From NCBI RefSeq assembly GCF_003010955.1, contig NZ_PGGO01000010.1, positions 62,001-126,000 on the forward strand: DNA of 64,000 nucleotides. Reading direction: 5' to 3'. The notes beneath the pieces were generated by a model that saw only the letters and a list, made by a program, of their open reading frames with translations, had not been told where the DNA came from and did no database searches. How positions within the stretch are numbered: position 1 is the first letter of the stretch; every line of letters starts with the position of its first letter. The stretch is from Phyllobacterium brassicacearum. Its GTDB lineage: Bacteria; Pseudomonadota; Alphaproteobacteria; Rhizobiales; Rhizobiaceae. Both the position numbers and the translations under genes were made by a program. Shown one piece after another: positions 1 through 9,583 of the stretch.

Positions 1-284
1 ATCCGTGACACTTTAAGAAGATCGCGGGTCTCTCCTGCAATGTGCGCCGATAACTGCGTCTGCAGTATTTTGTTCGCATCCAGGCGCCTTATGATGATAT
101 GCACAGGAACAAAGCTGGCGTTGCCCTCGAACTGCTCGTCCTGCATCTTGAACAATGTGCCGTTCTCCTCTTCCATCACCGCAAACTGCGCGTTGAGGCG
201 CGACAGTTCCATCTCATGGCGAGTCCTGGCGAGTTTCTGCAATCTGATCATACTGCGATAGGCGGTCCGGACATTTCCCGTCAT
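1..284 (-). CDS. Small coiled-coil protein downstream of fliR, FliJ-like candidate (3' end outside window)
   Basis: At least 94 residues are visible and the frame is open to the window edge. The ATG at 284 directly follows the fliR stop (290-288), with an AGGAG ribosome site inside the end of fliR, so the two genes are translationally coupled; a GTG one codon upstream is the alternative start. The product is rich in Arg, Lys, Glu and Gln with heptad-like leucines and has no membrane segment. Its size, charge and position in the export-gate operon would suit a FliJ-type export chaperone, which is otherwise missing from this locus, but I do not recognise FliJ sequence signatures. Function is therefore inferred from context only. 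Confidence 0.55.
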   Translation of the reverse strand, partial: MTGNVRTAYRSMIRLQKLARTRHEMELSRLNAQFAVMEEENGTLFKMQDEQFEGNASFVPVHIIIRRLDANKILQTQLSAHIAGETRDLLKVSR

Positions 285-287
285 CAC

Positions 288-1037
288 TTAAAAACTCCTG
301 AGATACGTACCGGCTTCATTTGTAAAAAACCGCAACAGGTCTGGCATGCTGAAGTAGAGCAGCATCAGTCCCCCGGCGAGAACAAACGGCATTGAGATGA
401 AGTAAACCGGTATGGCTGGCGTAAGTTTGTTGATCAGCCCCACCGCGATGTTGACCACAACCGCAAAGACGATGAACGGGGCGGCTATGCGGATCGTGCT
501 GAGAAACGCCTTTGACAAGGTGTCGGTGAAATTGACCATGGCAGTTGCCGGTTGGAAAATTCCGTCCACCGGAATTGCCGAATAGGAGGAGAGCAGCGCC
601 CGGAACACTTCGAGGTGGAGATCTGAAACGAAGAACAGGCACAGTGCGGACAAGGTTACGATACTGGCGATGGCTGCCTGTGGTTCGTCCGCTTCGATCG
701 CAGCGGCGGCCGCGCCCGAATAGCCGGTCGCCATGGCAATCGCGTTCGCCATGAACTGGAGCGCCCAAAAATAGATCCGCGCCAGGATACCAATGAGCCC
801 GCCAACAATGATCTCAACGATGATGAGGCGCATCAGCACGAGCGGAGCTGCTTTTGCTACCGGAGCAACCTGCGTGAGCACGAGCGGAACAACCATGAGC
901 GAGCAGGCGAGCGCAAGGAAAAGCCGGACCTGCATGGGAATGCGCGGGTTCGATATTCCCGGCACAATCAGCAGGCAGGCACCGACCCGCGCAAAAACCA
1001 GAAAGGCAGTGATGATTGTATCGTTCAGGGGCGGCAT
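288..1037 (-). CDS. fliR: Flagellar export gate protein FliR
   Basis: FliR is an integral membrane component of the flagellar type III export gate, acting with FliP, FliQ, FlhA and FlhB. The 249 residues match the usual family length (about 250-260). The family pattern is clear: an N-terminal FLVFARVGACLLIVPG segment, a middle QFMANAIAMATGYSGA stretch, and a C-terminal hydrophobic pair ending in a short polar tail, with about six membrane segments overall. It lies 15 nt downstream of flhA and is followed without a gap by a small orf, so the three probably form one transcript. Starts at ATG 1037, preceded by a GGAGG-like site. Confidence 0.96.
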   Translation of the reverse strand: MPPLNDTIITAFLVFARVGACLLIVPGISNPRIPMQVRLFLALACSLMVVPLVLTQVAPVAKAAPLVLMRLIIVEIIVGGLIGILARIYFWALQFMANAIAMATGYSGAAAAAIEADEPQAAIASIVTLSALCLFFVSDLHLEVFRALLSSYSAIPVDGIFQPATAMVNFTDTLSKAFLSTIRIAAPFIVFAVVVNIAVGLINKLTPAIPVYFISMPFVLAGGLMLLYFSMPDLLRFFTNEAGTYLRSF

Positions 1038-1052
1038 TAGGAGGTCACAGCC

Positions 1053-3143
1053 TCACGAAATCGTTCCAAGCGATCGGACCTCCACCCCGCGTGCAATCTC
1101 GACGTGTGACAGCACTGACAGCGTCGCAAACAACCGTTCGATAATCATCCGGATGTAGGGTCGCGCCTCTGGTGAAGCCACGAGAACGAAACGTTCGCCG
1201 GCATCAAGATGTTTGCGGATCGCAACGCTCGCCTCGGTGCCAAACTGCTCCAGCAGCCGCGGATCGATGTCGAACTCTGTAATCTCGCCCTTGGCATCAC
1301 GCTTGAGGCTCTGGTGGAAGACCAGATCCCAGCGATTGCCAAGCCGCAAGACGGAGAGCACGCCATTGTCGGCCAGATCCCCGCAGATCTGTTGCGCCAT
1401 TCGCATGCGGACATGCTCGACGATCATTTCGGAGCGGCGGATATGCGGCGCCACTTCCGCAATCGCCTCAAGAATAAGGTTGAGGTTACGAATGGACACG
1501 CGTTCCGAGAGCAGCAGCTTGAGGACCGCCTGCAAGCCCGAATAGGAAAGATGGGCCGGGCAGATATCATCGAGGAGTTTGCGGTATTCCGGTCCGAGCC
1601 GATCCAGCAGGCCACGCATGTCCTTGTAGGAAAGCAATTGCGCCAGATTGTTGCGGACAATTTCACTGAGATGCGTGAGCAGCACCGAAAGATTGTCAAC
1701 GGTCATATAATTGTCGCGCTTGAGCTCGGCGGCGAAGGTTTCCGGAACGGAGTAGGCCTTCATACCGAATGCCGGCTCCCTCACCTCTTCACCTGGAACA
1801 TGCGGCGGCGGCCTGTCACCGGGAATGACCAGGATCTCACCTACCCTGAGCTCATGTGAAGCTACAACCGTCCCATGGATCTTGATGCGATAGGTCTTTG
1901 GCGGCAGCAGAAAATCGTCTGTCACCTTGATCTCTGGAACGACAAAACCATATTCCAGCGCGAACTTCTTGCGCATCTTGTTGACGCGATGTGCCAATTC
2001 CAATTGCGATGCGAGAAGCCGTGCGGAGAGTTGTTTGCCAAGGCACAGTTCGATCTGTGCGGTCTCAAGTGACGCACGAACGGAGTTCCGGTCTTCTTCA
2101 TCGGCAGTCCGCTGCTTCAGGGCCTGTTCGGCCTGGGCTGCGGCAGCCGCGCGTGCCAGCTTGCGTGGCACCGAAATGCCGATGGCAGTGAGACCGAGCG
2201 CCAGCACAAAAAACGGGAAGGCCGGCAGACCCGGCAATGTGCCGAGCACAAACAAAAGCAGCGCCGCCACAAACAGGGCTTTGGGGTAAGCACCGAGCTG
2301 ACCGAAAACGGCCTGATCCGCAGAACCGCGCGTTCCGCCTTTTGAAACCAGAAGACCCGCGGCAAGCGACACGATCAGCGCCGGAATCTGTGTGACAAGA
2401 CCATCGCCGACAGAGAGCTTGGTGAACACGTCGGCCGCCTGGCTGACTTCCATACCATGACGTGTAACACCAATGATGATGCCGCCAAAAATATTCACCG
2501 CGGTTATGATGAGACCGGCGATCGCGTCACCACGCACGAATTTCGAGGCGCCGTCCATCGAACCGAAGAAGGCGCTTTCCTCCTCCAGCTCACGGCGGCG
2601 ATGCTGCGCTTGCTTCTCATCGATCAACCCTGACGAAAGATCCGCATCGATCGCCATTTGCTTGCCAGGAATGGCGTCAAGTGTGAAGCGAGCGCCAACT
2701 TCGGCGATACGCGTCGCACCCTTGGTGATGACGAGAAAGTTGACGATGATCAGGATCGCGAAGACGACCAGTCCGATGACGAAATCGCCGCCCATCACGA
2801 ATTGTGAGAAGCCGTGAATGACCTGTCCGGCTGCGGCATAGCCTTCATCACCATGGGTGAGAATGACACGTGTCGTTGCAATGTTGAGCGACAGGCGCAT
2901 CATCGTCGCGATCAGGAGCACGGTTGGAAAAGCCGAAAAGTCCAGCGGCCGTTGAATCCAAAGCGCCACCATCAGGATCAACACGGAAAGCGCAATTGAA
3001 AAGGCAAGTCCGATGTCAAGAATGATTGGCGAAACTGGCAGGAAGAGCACCGTGAGGATAATCACGATTCCGAGTGCCAGACCAACATCACTGCCGGTTA
3101 GATAACCCTTGTCACCCAGTCGTTTTACTGCGGCCTGCTGCAC
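1053..3143 (-). CDS. flhA: Flagellar export gate protein FlhA
   Basis: FlhA forms the nonameric ring of the flagellar type III export gate; its cytoplasmic domain receives substrate-chaperone complexes. The 696-residue protein has the expected layout: about eight membrane helices in residues 1-325, then a soluble domain. The family signature region around residues 140-175 is present, including [12 protein letters not shown] and [17 protein letters not shown]. The start is GTG at 3143. A copy of the direct-repeat flagellar element lies 39 nt upstream, so flhA probably has its own promoter although fliQ ends only 109 nt away. Confidence 0.97.
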   Translation of the reverse strand: MQQAAVKRLGDKGYLTGSDVGLALGIVIILTVLFLPVSPIILDIGLAFSIALSVLILMVALWIQRPLDFSAFPTVLLIATMMRLSLNIATTRVILTHGDEGYAAAGQVIHGFSQFVMGGDFVIGLVVFAILIIVNFLVITKGATRIAEVGARFTLDAIPGKQMAIDADLSSGLIDEKQAQHRRRELEEESAFFGSMDGASKFVRGDAIAGLIITAVNIFGGIIIGVTRHGMEVSQAADVFTKLSVGDGLVTQIPALIVSLAAGLLVSKGGTRGSADQAVFGQLGAYPKALFVAALLLFVLGTLPGLPAFPFFVLALGLTAIGISVPRKLARAAAAAQAEQALKQRTADEEDRNSVRASLETAQIELCLGKQLSARLLASQLELAHRVNKMRKKFALEYGFVVPEIKVTDDFLLPPKTYRIKIHGTVVASHELRVGEILVIPGDRPPPHVPGEEVREPAFGMKAYSVPETFAAELKRDNYMTVDNLSVLLTHLSEIVRNNLAQLLSYKDMRGLLDRLGPEYRKLLDDICPAHLSYSGLQAVLKLLLSERVSIRNLNLILEAIAEVAPHIRRSEMIVEHVRMRMAQQICGDLADNGVLSVLRLGNRWDLVFHQSLKRDAKGEITEFDIDPRLLEQFGTEASVAIRKHLDAGERFVLVASPEARPYIRMIIERLFATLSVLSHVEIARGVEVRSLGTIS

Positions 3144-3175
3144 GGTCTTCTCCTATTGTCGGCAAACCATAGGAG

Positions 3176-3192
3176 CCGAAGCTTGCGCGAAG
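3176..3192 (-). promoter_or_regulatory. Flagellar direct-repeat box upstream of flhA
   Basis: On the plus strand the site reads CCGAAG-CTTGC-GCGAAG, a tandem hexamer with 11-bp periodicity, 39 nt from the flhA GTG. Sequence similarity to the fliF site extends about 10 nt on each side. It is one of seven copies in this locus; OmpR-family regulators such as FtcR usually bind such repeats. Assignment to FtcR is inference. Confidence 0.6.
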
Positions 3193-3252
3193 CCAGAGCG
3201 GCGGGCACAACGCGAAGTTTGGAGCAGACCCGATGTCTGGCGGCAAACCTTC

Positions 3253-3519
3253 TCAGAAACCGTTCTCAATCCGCGAATAGGTCAACAAAGTCAGCGTATT
3301 GATCTGCGAGCCAACAAAGGGCGCGGTCAAGGCGAGCACAGCAAGGATGACCAGGATTTTCGGCACGAAAGTGAGTGTGATTTCCTGAATTTGGGTCAGA
3401 GCCTGAAACAGTGCAATGCAAACACCGGCGAACATCGCGGCCCCGACTGCGGGACCGGAGGCGACAATCACCGTCCAGATGGCCTGATTGATGATATCGA
3501 GTGCATCCGCCTCATTCAT
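3253..3519 (-). CDS. fliQ: Flagellar export gate protein FliQ
   Basis: FliQ is a small two-helix membrane subunit of the flagellar type III export gate. The 88 residues match the family length, and the typical motif ALFQALTQIQEITLTFVPK between the two hydrophobic segments is present at about residues 37-55. The gene starts at ATG 3519, two bases after flgD ends, and is the last gene of the flgE-to-fliQ run. In Brucella the same order flgD-fliQ-flhA is known. Confidence 0.96.
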   Translation of the reverse strand: MNEADALDIINQAIWTVIVASGPAVGAAMFAGVCIALFQALTQIQEITLTFVPKILVILAVLALTAPFVGSQINTLTLLTYSRIENGF

Positions 3520-3521
3520 GA

Positions 3522-3920
3522 TCAGCTGATGGCAATGCCGGCAGTGATCGGAAGTTTGGTGCCGTCCTTAAGCGTTGCGATCATGCCGTCGCTGTAGATA
3601 CGCACTGATTCAACCACACCACTGACCTTGCCGTCTGCGCTCGTCACTGTCCGGCCAATGAGCCCGTCAGCTTGCGACAGGGAAGAGCTGGCCAACAACT
3701 GATCAAGTTTGGTGTTGGTCTGGACCGCCTGCTCGACGCTGGAAAACTGCGCCAGCTGCGTAACCTGCTGCGTAGGATCCATGGGCTTGGTCGGATCCTG
3801 ATTTTTCATCTCCGCAACGAGCAATTTCAGAAAGGCCTCGTAGTCGACACCGGGGCCGTTCGTAGTCGTCGTCGTGTTTGTCGCCGTGTTGGTCGTTCCG
3901 ACAGCAGTGGTCGTAGTCAT
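3522..3920 (-). CDS. flgD: Flagellar hook cap/scaffold protein FlgD, short form
   Basis: FlgD caps the growing hook and allows FlgE to polymerise. At 132 residues this is the short form usual in Rhizobiales; it retains the N-terminal family motif ([19 protein letters not shown], residues about 31-49, followed by [10 protein letters not shown]) but lacks the Ig-like extension of enteric FlgD. The N terminus is a Thr/Asn-rich stretch, as expected for an exported flagellar substrate. The ATG at 3920 overlaps the flbT stop by 4 nt, indicating coupled translation. Confidence 0.94.
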   Translation of the reverse strand: MTTTTAVGTTNTATNTTTTTNGPGVDYEAFLKLLVAEMKNQDPTKPMDPTQQVTQLAQFSSVEQAVQTNTKLDQLLASSSLSQADGLIGRTVTSADGKVSGVVESVRIYSDGMIATLKDGTKLPITAGIAIS

Positions 3921-4357
3921 GCGATTGCCTCCGGCCTGGTGTTCTGGTCGCTTTGAGAAGGAATGGTTTGCTCTGCATCACCGGAAAGTATCTGGGCCTC
4001 CAACGCATAGAGCAATCGGATAGCTTTGAGCGCCTCGAAGACGCGGTCTTTACAGACCATTTCGTCGATCAGTTTCAACTCTTTGAGGATCTGTTTATTT
4101 TCGAACGTCGCAAGCAGCGATGCCAGCATGCGCTTGAATGCAAGAAATGCATCCTGCTTGACTGCGGGATCAACGAGCATGACCTGCGCAGCGAAATAAA
4201 GCTGGCGCAGCGGTGTCGTCGTCTCGTTCGCCTGGATGACATGGCTTTCGAGAAGAAACGTCACATCGTTCATGAACTCCAGCGAGACCTTCCGGTCAGC
4301 GCGCAAAACCGCGCCGTTCACGTAGATCTTTTCCCCGGCTCGCAGCGAAATCTTCAT
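3917..4357 (-). CDS. flbT: Flagellin mRNA regulator FlbT
   Basis: FlbT is an alphaproteobacterial post-transcriptional regulator; in Caulobacter it binds the flagellin mRNA 5' region, and in Brucella it is needed for flagellin production. The 146 residues match the family. The N terminus ([18 protein letters not shown]) and the central segment [20 protein letters not shown] are diagnostic. It sits between flaF and flgD, the normal rhizobial order. The flagellin gene of this window has a strongly structured leader (17043-17090) that is a plausible target. Confidence 0.95.
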   Translation of the reverse strand: MKISLRAGEKIYVNGAVLRADRKVSLEFMNDVTFLLESHVIQANETTTPLRQLYFAAQVMLVDPAVKQDAFLAFKRMLASLLATFENKQILKELKLIDEMVCKDRVFEALKAIRLLYALEAQILSGDAEQTIPSQSDQNTRPEAIA

Positions 4358-4360
4358 GTT

Positions 4361-4705
4361 TCAGATCCCGTCACGAATGGTTTTGGTGATGTCGATGATG
4401 CTGTCATAGTCCGTGGAGGTTTCCATGCGGATTGCCTCCAGTGTCTTGAGAATGAAGATGCCGATCGAAATCAATGAGGCGCGTAGTTCCGCTGGCAACC
4501 CGTTAGCCGGACTGCCGAGGTCTTCCATGATGATCATCCACAATCGTGACGTGAAATGAACGGCCTCGACACCTTTGTAAGAATAGCCGCCTTCGTCCCG
4601 GGCTGCCTCCAGCATCATGATTGACTGGTCGAACAGGGACCGTTCACGGTCTCTGGCGTTGTCAGAACCGTCATTCATGATGTCGTCGTATCGGGCCTGG
4701 TACAT
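4361..4705 (-). CDS. flaF: Flagellar biosynthesis regulator FlaF
   Basis: FlaF is an alphaproteobacterial flagellin-secretion and expression factor that works opposite FlbT. The 114-residue product shows the family features: an N-terminal YQARYDDIMNDG segment, RERSLFDQSIMMLEAAR, and the central block LWMIIMEDLGSPANGLPAEL. It lies three bases upstream of flbT and 43 nt downstream of flgL. No membrane segment or signal peptide is visible, consistent with a cytoplasmic regulator. Confidence 0.94.
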   Translation of the reverse strand: MYQARYDDIMNDGSDNARDRERSLFDQSIMMLEAARDEGGYSYKGVEAVHFTSRLWMIIMEDLGSPANGLPAELRASLISIGIFILKTLEAIRMETSTDYDSIIDITKTIRDGI

Positions 4706-4748
4706 GTGCGTTTCCGGCTATTGACGGACGCGAAGGCGTCCGTCGCTT

Positions 4749-5798
4749 TTACTTCAGGTAGTTGAGCAAGCTCAGGCTTTGGATCTTCACGGTGAGCGCA
4801 TAGGACGCATCGATCTGTGTCCTCAACGCTTCGACCCGATTGGCGGCCTCATAAGGATCGACCGCTTCCAGGTCGAGAACGGAACTGTTCAGGACATTGA
4901 TCTGCACGGCCAGGCGATCTGTGGCGTCCTTGGTCCGGGCCTGCGCATTGCCAAGGAACGATTGCGCTCCGGCCAGCGACGTCGAGGTCTGCATGGACAC
5001 TGCGCTGGCCTTGTCGATAATCGTATCAAAGGCGGCCTGGTTGAGACCTATATCACCAAATTCCGCAATCATGGTGTAGGTCATGGCAAGCTGGCGGAAG
5101 CCAACATTGTTGGCGCTGACCGATGTTTCCGCTAGTTCCGTCGGCGCTATCCGGCTCTTGACGAGCGTATCGGAGGCAGCTGAAAAATTGGTCGACCAGG
5201 ATGCTGCATCAAACTCGGCTGCGAAGGTGGTGTCCAGAAAATCCTTCATGTCAGCGGCAGTGATATTCGCCACTTGCGGGTCGGTGGTTGGAAACCCGAA
5301 ATAGTCCTGGAACGATTGCAACACGGCTGCACTTGCCGGATCGCCGGCAGCGCCATAATCGCCGAGCGGCTTTACGTCCGTGTTCTCGCCGGCGAATATG
5401 TATTCGCCATTGTAACTGGTATTGACAAGGTCTGTCGCGGTCTGCAGTAGGCCCTTTGCCTTGTCGACAAGGATCGAATGACCTGCGCTGGCTCCGCGCA
5501 TGGCGGTCAGATTGCCGAGAAACTCCTGCGATCCCTTGATGACGTTGGTCAGGGCATTCTGAGAGGCCGTCATTCGCTCGGAAATGAGGCCGTTGGTCTC
5601 GGTCAGGACCGTCAGTCGATCATGCTCCTTGCGCAGTGAGATCGATTGGCCCGTGCGGCTTCCGAGCGCCAGGCCCGTATCGAAAACGAAGCCTGTCGTG
5701 GCTTCCTTCTGTGCCTGGACCAACTCCGCCTGGGCTTTTGCCAGAATGTTACGAGTCGAATTAGTCAGCATGTATGATGAAACGGACTGGGTTTTCAT
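4749..5798 (-). CDS. flgL: Hook-filament junction protein FlgL (HAP3)
   Basis: FlgL joins the hook to the filament with FlgK. The 349-residue protein begins MKTQSVSSYMLTNSTRNILA, with the flagellin-like N-terminal helix and TGQSISLRKEHDRL around residues 49-62; the C-terminal helix ends in NRVEALRTQIDASYALTVKI and LSLLNYL, typical of flagellin-family proteins. There is no signal peptide, as expected for flagellar type III export. It is separated from flgK by two bases. Confidence 0.94.
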   Translation of the reverse strand: MKTQSVSSYMLTNSTRNILAKAQAELVQAQKEATTGFVFDTGLALGSRTGQSISLRKEHDRLTVLTETNGLISERMTASQNALTNVIKGSQEFLGNLTAMRGASAGHSILVDKAKGLLQTATDLVNTSYNGEYIFAGENTDVKPLGDYGAAGDPASAAVLQSFQDYFGFPTTDPQVANITAADMKDFLDTTFAAEFDAASWSTNFSAASDTLVKSRIAPTELAETSVSANNVGFRQLAMTYTMIAEFGDIGLNQAAFDTIIDKASAVSMQTSTSLAGAQSFLGNAQARTKDATDRLAVQINVLNSSVLDLEAVDPYEAANRVEALRTQIDASYALTVKIQSLSLLNYLK

Positions 5799-5800
5799 GT

Positions 5801-7267
5801 CTATCTCACCGCCTCCAGGAGTTCGTTCAACATGGCATCAACAGCGGATATGATCCGCGCTGAGGCCTGGTAGGAATGTTCGAGGTCAAGCAGTGACTGC
5901 ATTTCCGTATCGATATTCACACCGGACGCATTGGAAATTGCGTCCTCAGCCCGCGAGGCCATAACCCCATTGTACTCGTTCGTCTGCGTAACCGATTTTC
6001 GTTTCGTTTCGAGCGAGCTGATCATGGCCGCAGAGAAATCCAGCAGGCTCTTGTTGTTGCCGGCTTCCGCGTCCGGGTCGTAGCTGCGCGGTGCAGCGAT
6101 AGCACCGAGCAGATTTTGCAAGCGCGTCGAAAAACCGGCCGAGCCGTCGGTGTTCTCTATGTAACCCGCACCTGCAGAACCACCGTCACGCAGAAGCGCG
6201 GGATTGCCGCCCTCAGTCAGGATAAAGGCCGACGACACTTTGATGGTTCCGGCAATCCCCGGAAGGATTGTAGCATCCGCAGGCATCGCGGGAGCACCCG
6301 AATACGTGAACAGGCCAGGCACAGTCGGCAGCGTCGCCGGCGTGTTCTGGTCCGTTTCGGCAAACATGCTGACGAGGCTGCGCGCAATTTCGTCCAGCTG
6401 GTTCTGGTATGCCGGCGCAATATCGTCGCGCAATTGCAGCAGACCGCTGAGGCGACCGGTGCCGTAGGGCTGCTCAAATGTACCATGTGACAATGGCACA
6501 CCATCAACGTAAACCGCATTGCCGCTTGTGCCCGCACTGAATGCGCTTGTCGGCGTAAAGCTGATGGTGCGTGGAGACCCTTCGAAGAGCGTTACGCCGG
6601 ACTCCGCGAAGATCACCATGTCATTGTCGCCGCGCGTGAGCGTCGTGATGCCGATTTCGCCCGATATTTCTTTCAGCAACCCGTCGCGCTGGTCGAGGTA
6701 ATCTGAAACGTCAGTCCCGGAGCGTGTACCATTTATGATGCGGTTGTTGATTGTTTCGAACTTTGTCAGAAGGGTATTCAAATTGTTGACGGAGTCGCTG
6801 ATGTCGCTATCGGCATCCTGGCGCAACTTCTGTATTTCTTCCGTGCCCCTGTTGAGCGCGTTGGCCAGATCAACCGCCTTGGAAACCGCGGCCTCGCCAA
6901 CTGACGTATTGCCGGGCTGCGATGCGTAGAGCTGCAACGAATCCCGCAGGTCACCTAGCAATGCGCTTGGAGAACCTGACGAATCGCTGGCGGAATAGAT
7001 GCCTGACAGCCGGTCCAGGCCGCCCTGGAGCGTGTCCGATGCGCCAAGCTGGCTGTTGCTTTCAATATATTTGGTAAGAAGTGCAGCGTCAGCAGAGCGG
7101 GTCACTGATAGAAACGTCGAACCGTTCGGACCGCTAACCACAGAGCCTATGCGCCGTGAGAAATTAGGATCGCTGGCTCCCGCAATATTGCGGGATACCA
7201 GCGCGGTTTGCTTCGAAACGGTCGTGAGAGCACTCTGAGCAGTAAGGAGCGCCGAAGTTAGTGACAT
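5801..7267 (-). CDS. flgK: Hook-filament junction protein FlgK (HAP1)
   Basis: FlgK is the first hook-associated protein and forms the base of the hook-filament junction. The 488 residues carry the flagellar rod/hook N-terminal domain (LLTAQSALTTVSKQTALVSRN, with the SRRIG segment) and a C-terminal domain ending in the coiled segment NIDTEMQSLLDLEHSYQASA before ARIISAVDAMLNELL. The gene lies between flgE and flgL with short gaps (31 and 2 nt), so it is in the flgE operon. Confidence 0.95.
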   Translation of the reverse strand: MSLTSALLTAQSALTTVSKQTALVSRNIAGASDPNFSRRIGSVVSGPNGSTFLSVTRSADAALLTKYIESNSQLGASDTLQGGLDRLSGIYSASDSSGSPSALLGDLRDSLQLYASQPGNTSVGEAAVSKAVDLANALNRGTEEIQKLRQDADSDISDSVNNLNTLLTKFETINNRIINGTRSGTDVSDYLDQRDGLLKEISGEIGITTLTRGDNDMVIFAESGVTLFEGSPRTISFTPTSAFSAGTSGNAVYVDGVPLSHGTFEQPYGTGRLSGLLQLRDDIAPAYQNQLDEIARSLVSMFAETDQNTPATLPTVPGLFTYSGAPAMPADATILPGIAGTIKVSSAFILTEGGNPALLRDGGSAGAGYIENTDGSAGFSTRLQNLLGAIAAPRSYDPDAEAGNNKSLLDFSAAMISSLETKRKSVTQTNEYNGVMASRAEDAISNASGVNIDTEMQSLLDLEHSYQASARIISAVDAMLNELLEAVR

Positions 7268-7298
7268 GCCCTTGGTCCAATCACCATTAGAAGTTCAA

Positions 7299-8561
7299 CT
7301 ACCTTTTCAGATTGACCAGCACGTCCATCAAATCCGCACCGGTCTGGAAGACCTTCGAATTTGCCGTGTAGCTTCTCTGCGACTCAATCATTTCAGTCAG
7401 TTCTTGCGCGATATCAGCGTTCGACTCTTCCAGCGCGCCGGAAGTCAGGCTTCCGAAGCTGCCGGTGCCTGCGAAGCCGAGCTGGACGTCGCCAGACTCT
7501 GCACTTGTCGAGAAGACGTTGCCGGACAAGACGAGCAGATTGTCCGGGCTTGGAACATCAGCCAGGGGAATCTTGTAGATCGCGCGCTGCGCGCCGTTCT
7601 TGTAGCGCGCGACAACTGTTCCGTCGGCGCCAATGTCGACGTTCTCGATCGGGCTTGGCGTATTGCCGTCGACCTTCACCTCAATGGGCGTGTAGTCGCC
7701 TGCGAGTTGTTTGGTTGCCGACAGATCGATCTCGAGGGCCTGACCATTCGGAACCGTGACCGAGAGTGATTTGTCGGTCGAGGTGAGCATGCCGGTGACG
7801 ACATCGAACGTATAGGTTTCCGTCGTCAACGGAGCAGTCGGTGTGTAGGGGAATCCACCGGATGCCGAAGCGTTGGCATTGTTATAGACCGCTGCTTCCC
7901 AGGTATTGGCCGCGGTCTTGGTAAAATAGACGTCGAGGACAACCACGTTGCCGAGATTGTCGAAGGTCTGGATCGAAGTCTTGGCTGTATACTGCGCCGA
8001 TGCCGTCGTGTTCGTTGGCGGGCGGTCCGCTGCCGCGATGACGGCGGCTCCAGCAGGCAGGTTGGCAGTGAAGGTGCCGACGCGGCTCGGATCTGCGATC
8101 AAATCATTCTGAGAAATGTTGACCTTTTCGAGCCCCTGGAACCCGTTGGTAACGGAGTTCACCTGGCCATTCACGATCGGGTAGCCCATCAGATAGTAAC
8201 CGGCAGCATTGACGAGATTGCCTTGAGCATCCGGTACGAACGATCCGGCACGGGTCAGGTACGGAGTATCGTCGGCATTGCCGACAACGAAGAAGCCGTT
8301 GCCTTTCAAGGCAAGGTCCGTCGATGATGTCGTGAAGCGGAGTGAGCCATCATCGGAGATGTGATGGCGAACAACGGTTTCCACACCACCTGAATTGTAG
8401 GAGCCCCCCGAACTTGGAAGAACAAGCGATGCAAACTGCGTGCTCGCGCGCTTGTAGCCGGTCGTGCTGGAGTTGGCGATATTGTCGGCCACAGTGGATA
8501 GCCGGTTGGCCTGCGCGTTCATGCCCGACACGCCCGTTCGCATCATTCCATAGAGGCTCAT
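7299..8561 (-). CDS. flgE: Flagellar hook protein FlgE
   Basis: FlgE is the structural subunit of the hook. The 420-residue protein has the N-terminal rod/hook motif ANRLSTVADNIANSSTTGYK (residues about 18-37) and the C-terminal ELTEMIESQRSYTANSKVFQ helix, with a long variable middle domain. It is the first gene of a seven-gene run (flgE, flgK, flgL, flaF, flbT, flgD, fliQ), and a copy of the flagellar direct-repeat box lies 50 nt upstream of its ATG. Confidence 0.96.
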   Translation of the reverse strand: MSLYGMMRTGVSGMNAQANRLSTVADNIANSSTTGYKRASTQFASLVLPSSGGSYNSGGVETVVRHHISDDGSLRFTTSSTDLALKGNGFFVVGNADDTPYLTRAGSFVPDAQGNLVNAAGYYLMGYPIVNGQVNSVTNGFQGLEKVNISQNDLIADPSRVGTFTANLPAGAAVIAAADRPPTNTTASAQYTAKTSIQTFDNLGNVVVLDVYFTKTAANTWEAAVYNNANASASGGFPYTPTAPLTTETYTFDVVTGMLTSTDKSLSVTVPNGQALEIDLSATKQLAGDYTPIEVKVDGNTPSPIENVDIGADGTVVARYKNGAQRAIYKIPLADVPSPDNLLVLSGNVFSTSAESGDVQLGFAGTGSFGSLTSGALEESNADIAQELTEMIESQRSYTANSKVFQTGADLMDVLVNLKR

Positions 8562-8604
8562 TTCCGTCTCCTTACACCGTGATTCCGTTCGGAATCGTTA
8601 GCGT

Positions 8605-8621
8605 CCGATACTTGTGCGAAG
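8605..8621 (-). promoter_or_regulatory. Flagellar direct-repeat box upstream of flgE
   Basis: Plus-strand sequence CCGATA-CTTGT-GCGAAG, 50 nt from the flgE ATG. The right hexamer is identical to the fliF and flhA sites and the left hexamer and spacer are degenerate by one or two bases. Same orientation and similar distance as the other six copies. Confidence 0.5.
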
Positions 8622-8673
8622 CTGACGTGTTGTTGTGAATGAAAAAATCTCTTGGTCTGCCCGGTGGAGGCAG

Positions 8674-9345
8674 TCAGTCGAGGTTTATGCAGTAGCCAAG
8701 GAAACGCTTTGAATCGATCGGGTCATGTCCGAGCTGCTCACGCAATTTTTTGCGCAACTTGCTGATATGACTTTCAACGACACTTTCCTCTACGTCGCTG
8801 TCGAAGATGCCGTAGATCGCGCTGAATATCTGCGCCTTGTTGAGGCGCCTGCCACGGTTGGCAATCAGATATTCGAGTATGCGGCGTTCACGACGTGGAA
8901 GCGTAAAATCAACGCCGTTGATCTGCGGATCGCGGCCATCCGAAAAGACCCGGATCGGACCGATCTGCGTTCCAGTACCGCCATTGCCATAACGGCGGCG
9001 GATGGCATTGATCCGGGCAAGGATTTCCCGCACGTGCATAGGCTTGCGAACGACATCATCGACACCGGCCTGGAAAAGCTCCAGCGTATGCTCCAATGAT
9101 TGCGTCTCGTTGACGGCGATAACCGGTACCGAGCAGCGTGCACGAATTTTTTGTGGAAACTGGCTGCGATTGGCACATTCCCCTATGAGAAATGCCTCGA
9201 CCGCCATAATATCACTCTGCTGTACGGTGGCGACCCAATCGCCAAAATCGTCCGGAGCGAAACCTGTTGTGGTTATGCCCTCGCGGGCGAACCACGCCGA
9301 ATACCCACTCGTCACCAGACTTCGTTCGTCGACGACTACGATCAC
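8674..9345 (-). CDS. ftcR: Flagellar master response regulator FtcR (Rem orthologue)
   Basis: FtcR (Brucella) and Rem (Sinorhizobium) are OmpR-type regulators that activate flagellar operons; FtcR has been shown to bind the fliF promoter region in Brucella. The GTG at 9345 is chosen because it has a GGAAGG site just upstream and gives a protein of 223 residues starting MIVVVDER, as in the family; the frame stays open 27 codons further upstream. Residues 1-110 are receiver-like and 125-221 are the winged-helix domain with the LRKKL and FLGYCINL landmarks. The residue at the usual phospho-acceptor position appears to be Glu50 rather than Asp, so activity may not depend on phosphorylation. The gene is monocistronic. 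Confidence 0.92.
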   Translation of the reverse strand: MIVVVDERSLVTSGYSAWFAREGITTTGFAPDDFGDWVATVQQSDIMAVEAFLIGECANRSQFPQKIRARCSVPVIAVNETQSLEHTLELFQAGVDDVVRKPMHVREILARINAIRRRYGNGGTGTQIGPIRVFSDGRDPQINGVDFTLPRRERRILEYLIANRGRRLNKAQIFSAIYGIFDSDVEESVVESHISKLRKKLREQLGHDPIDSKRFLGYCINLD

Positions 9346-9491
9346 TGCCCCACCTTCCGAATCAATATAATGCCCCAAGCAATACACAAGTAGCGGGGTG
9401 AATGACTCGGCGACAATTCCCAACAAATTGCACCTAATTTATTGGGAGATCTAATTAATTCGATGTATAGCGGTTTTCGGGCAGCGAAAGT

Positions 9492-9519
9492 GACGCTTTG
9501 CGTCCTGCAGATTTGCAGG
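9492..9519 (-). promoter_or_regulatory. Two adjacent hairpins in the ftcR upstream region
   Basis: The 238-nt gap between the transglycosylase stop and ftcR holds two adjoining perfect inverted repeats: GACGC-TTT-GCGTC at 9492-9504 and CCTGCA-GATT-TGCAGG at 9504-9519. They could terminate the fliF operon transcript, although no T tract follows on the minus strand, or form an operator or leader structure of ftcR. Choice between these is not possible from sequence. Confidence 0.4.
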
Positions 9520-9583
9520 CGAGACCCTAACAAAAGATGACCGCTCGAACAAATTCACGTTTTATTACCAACTATTAACACGA

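Noticed and set aside
9346-9426. Upstream ATG extension of ftcR by 27 residues
   Set aside because: The extension does not occur in the FtcR/Rem family and the GTG at 9345 has a strong ribosome site and the conserved MIVVVDER start.
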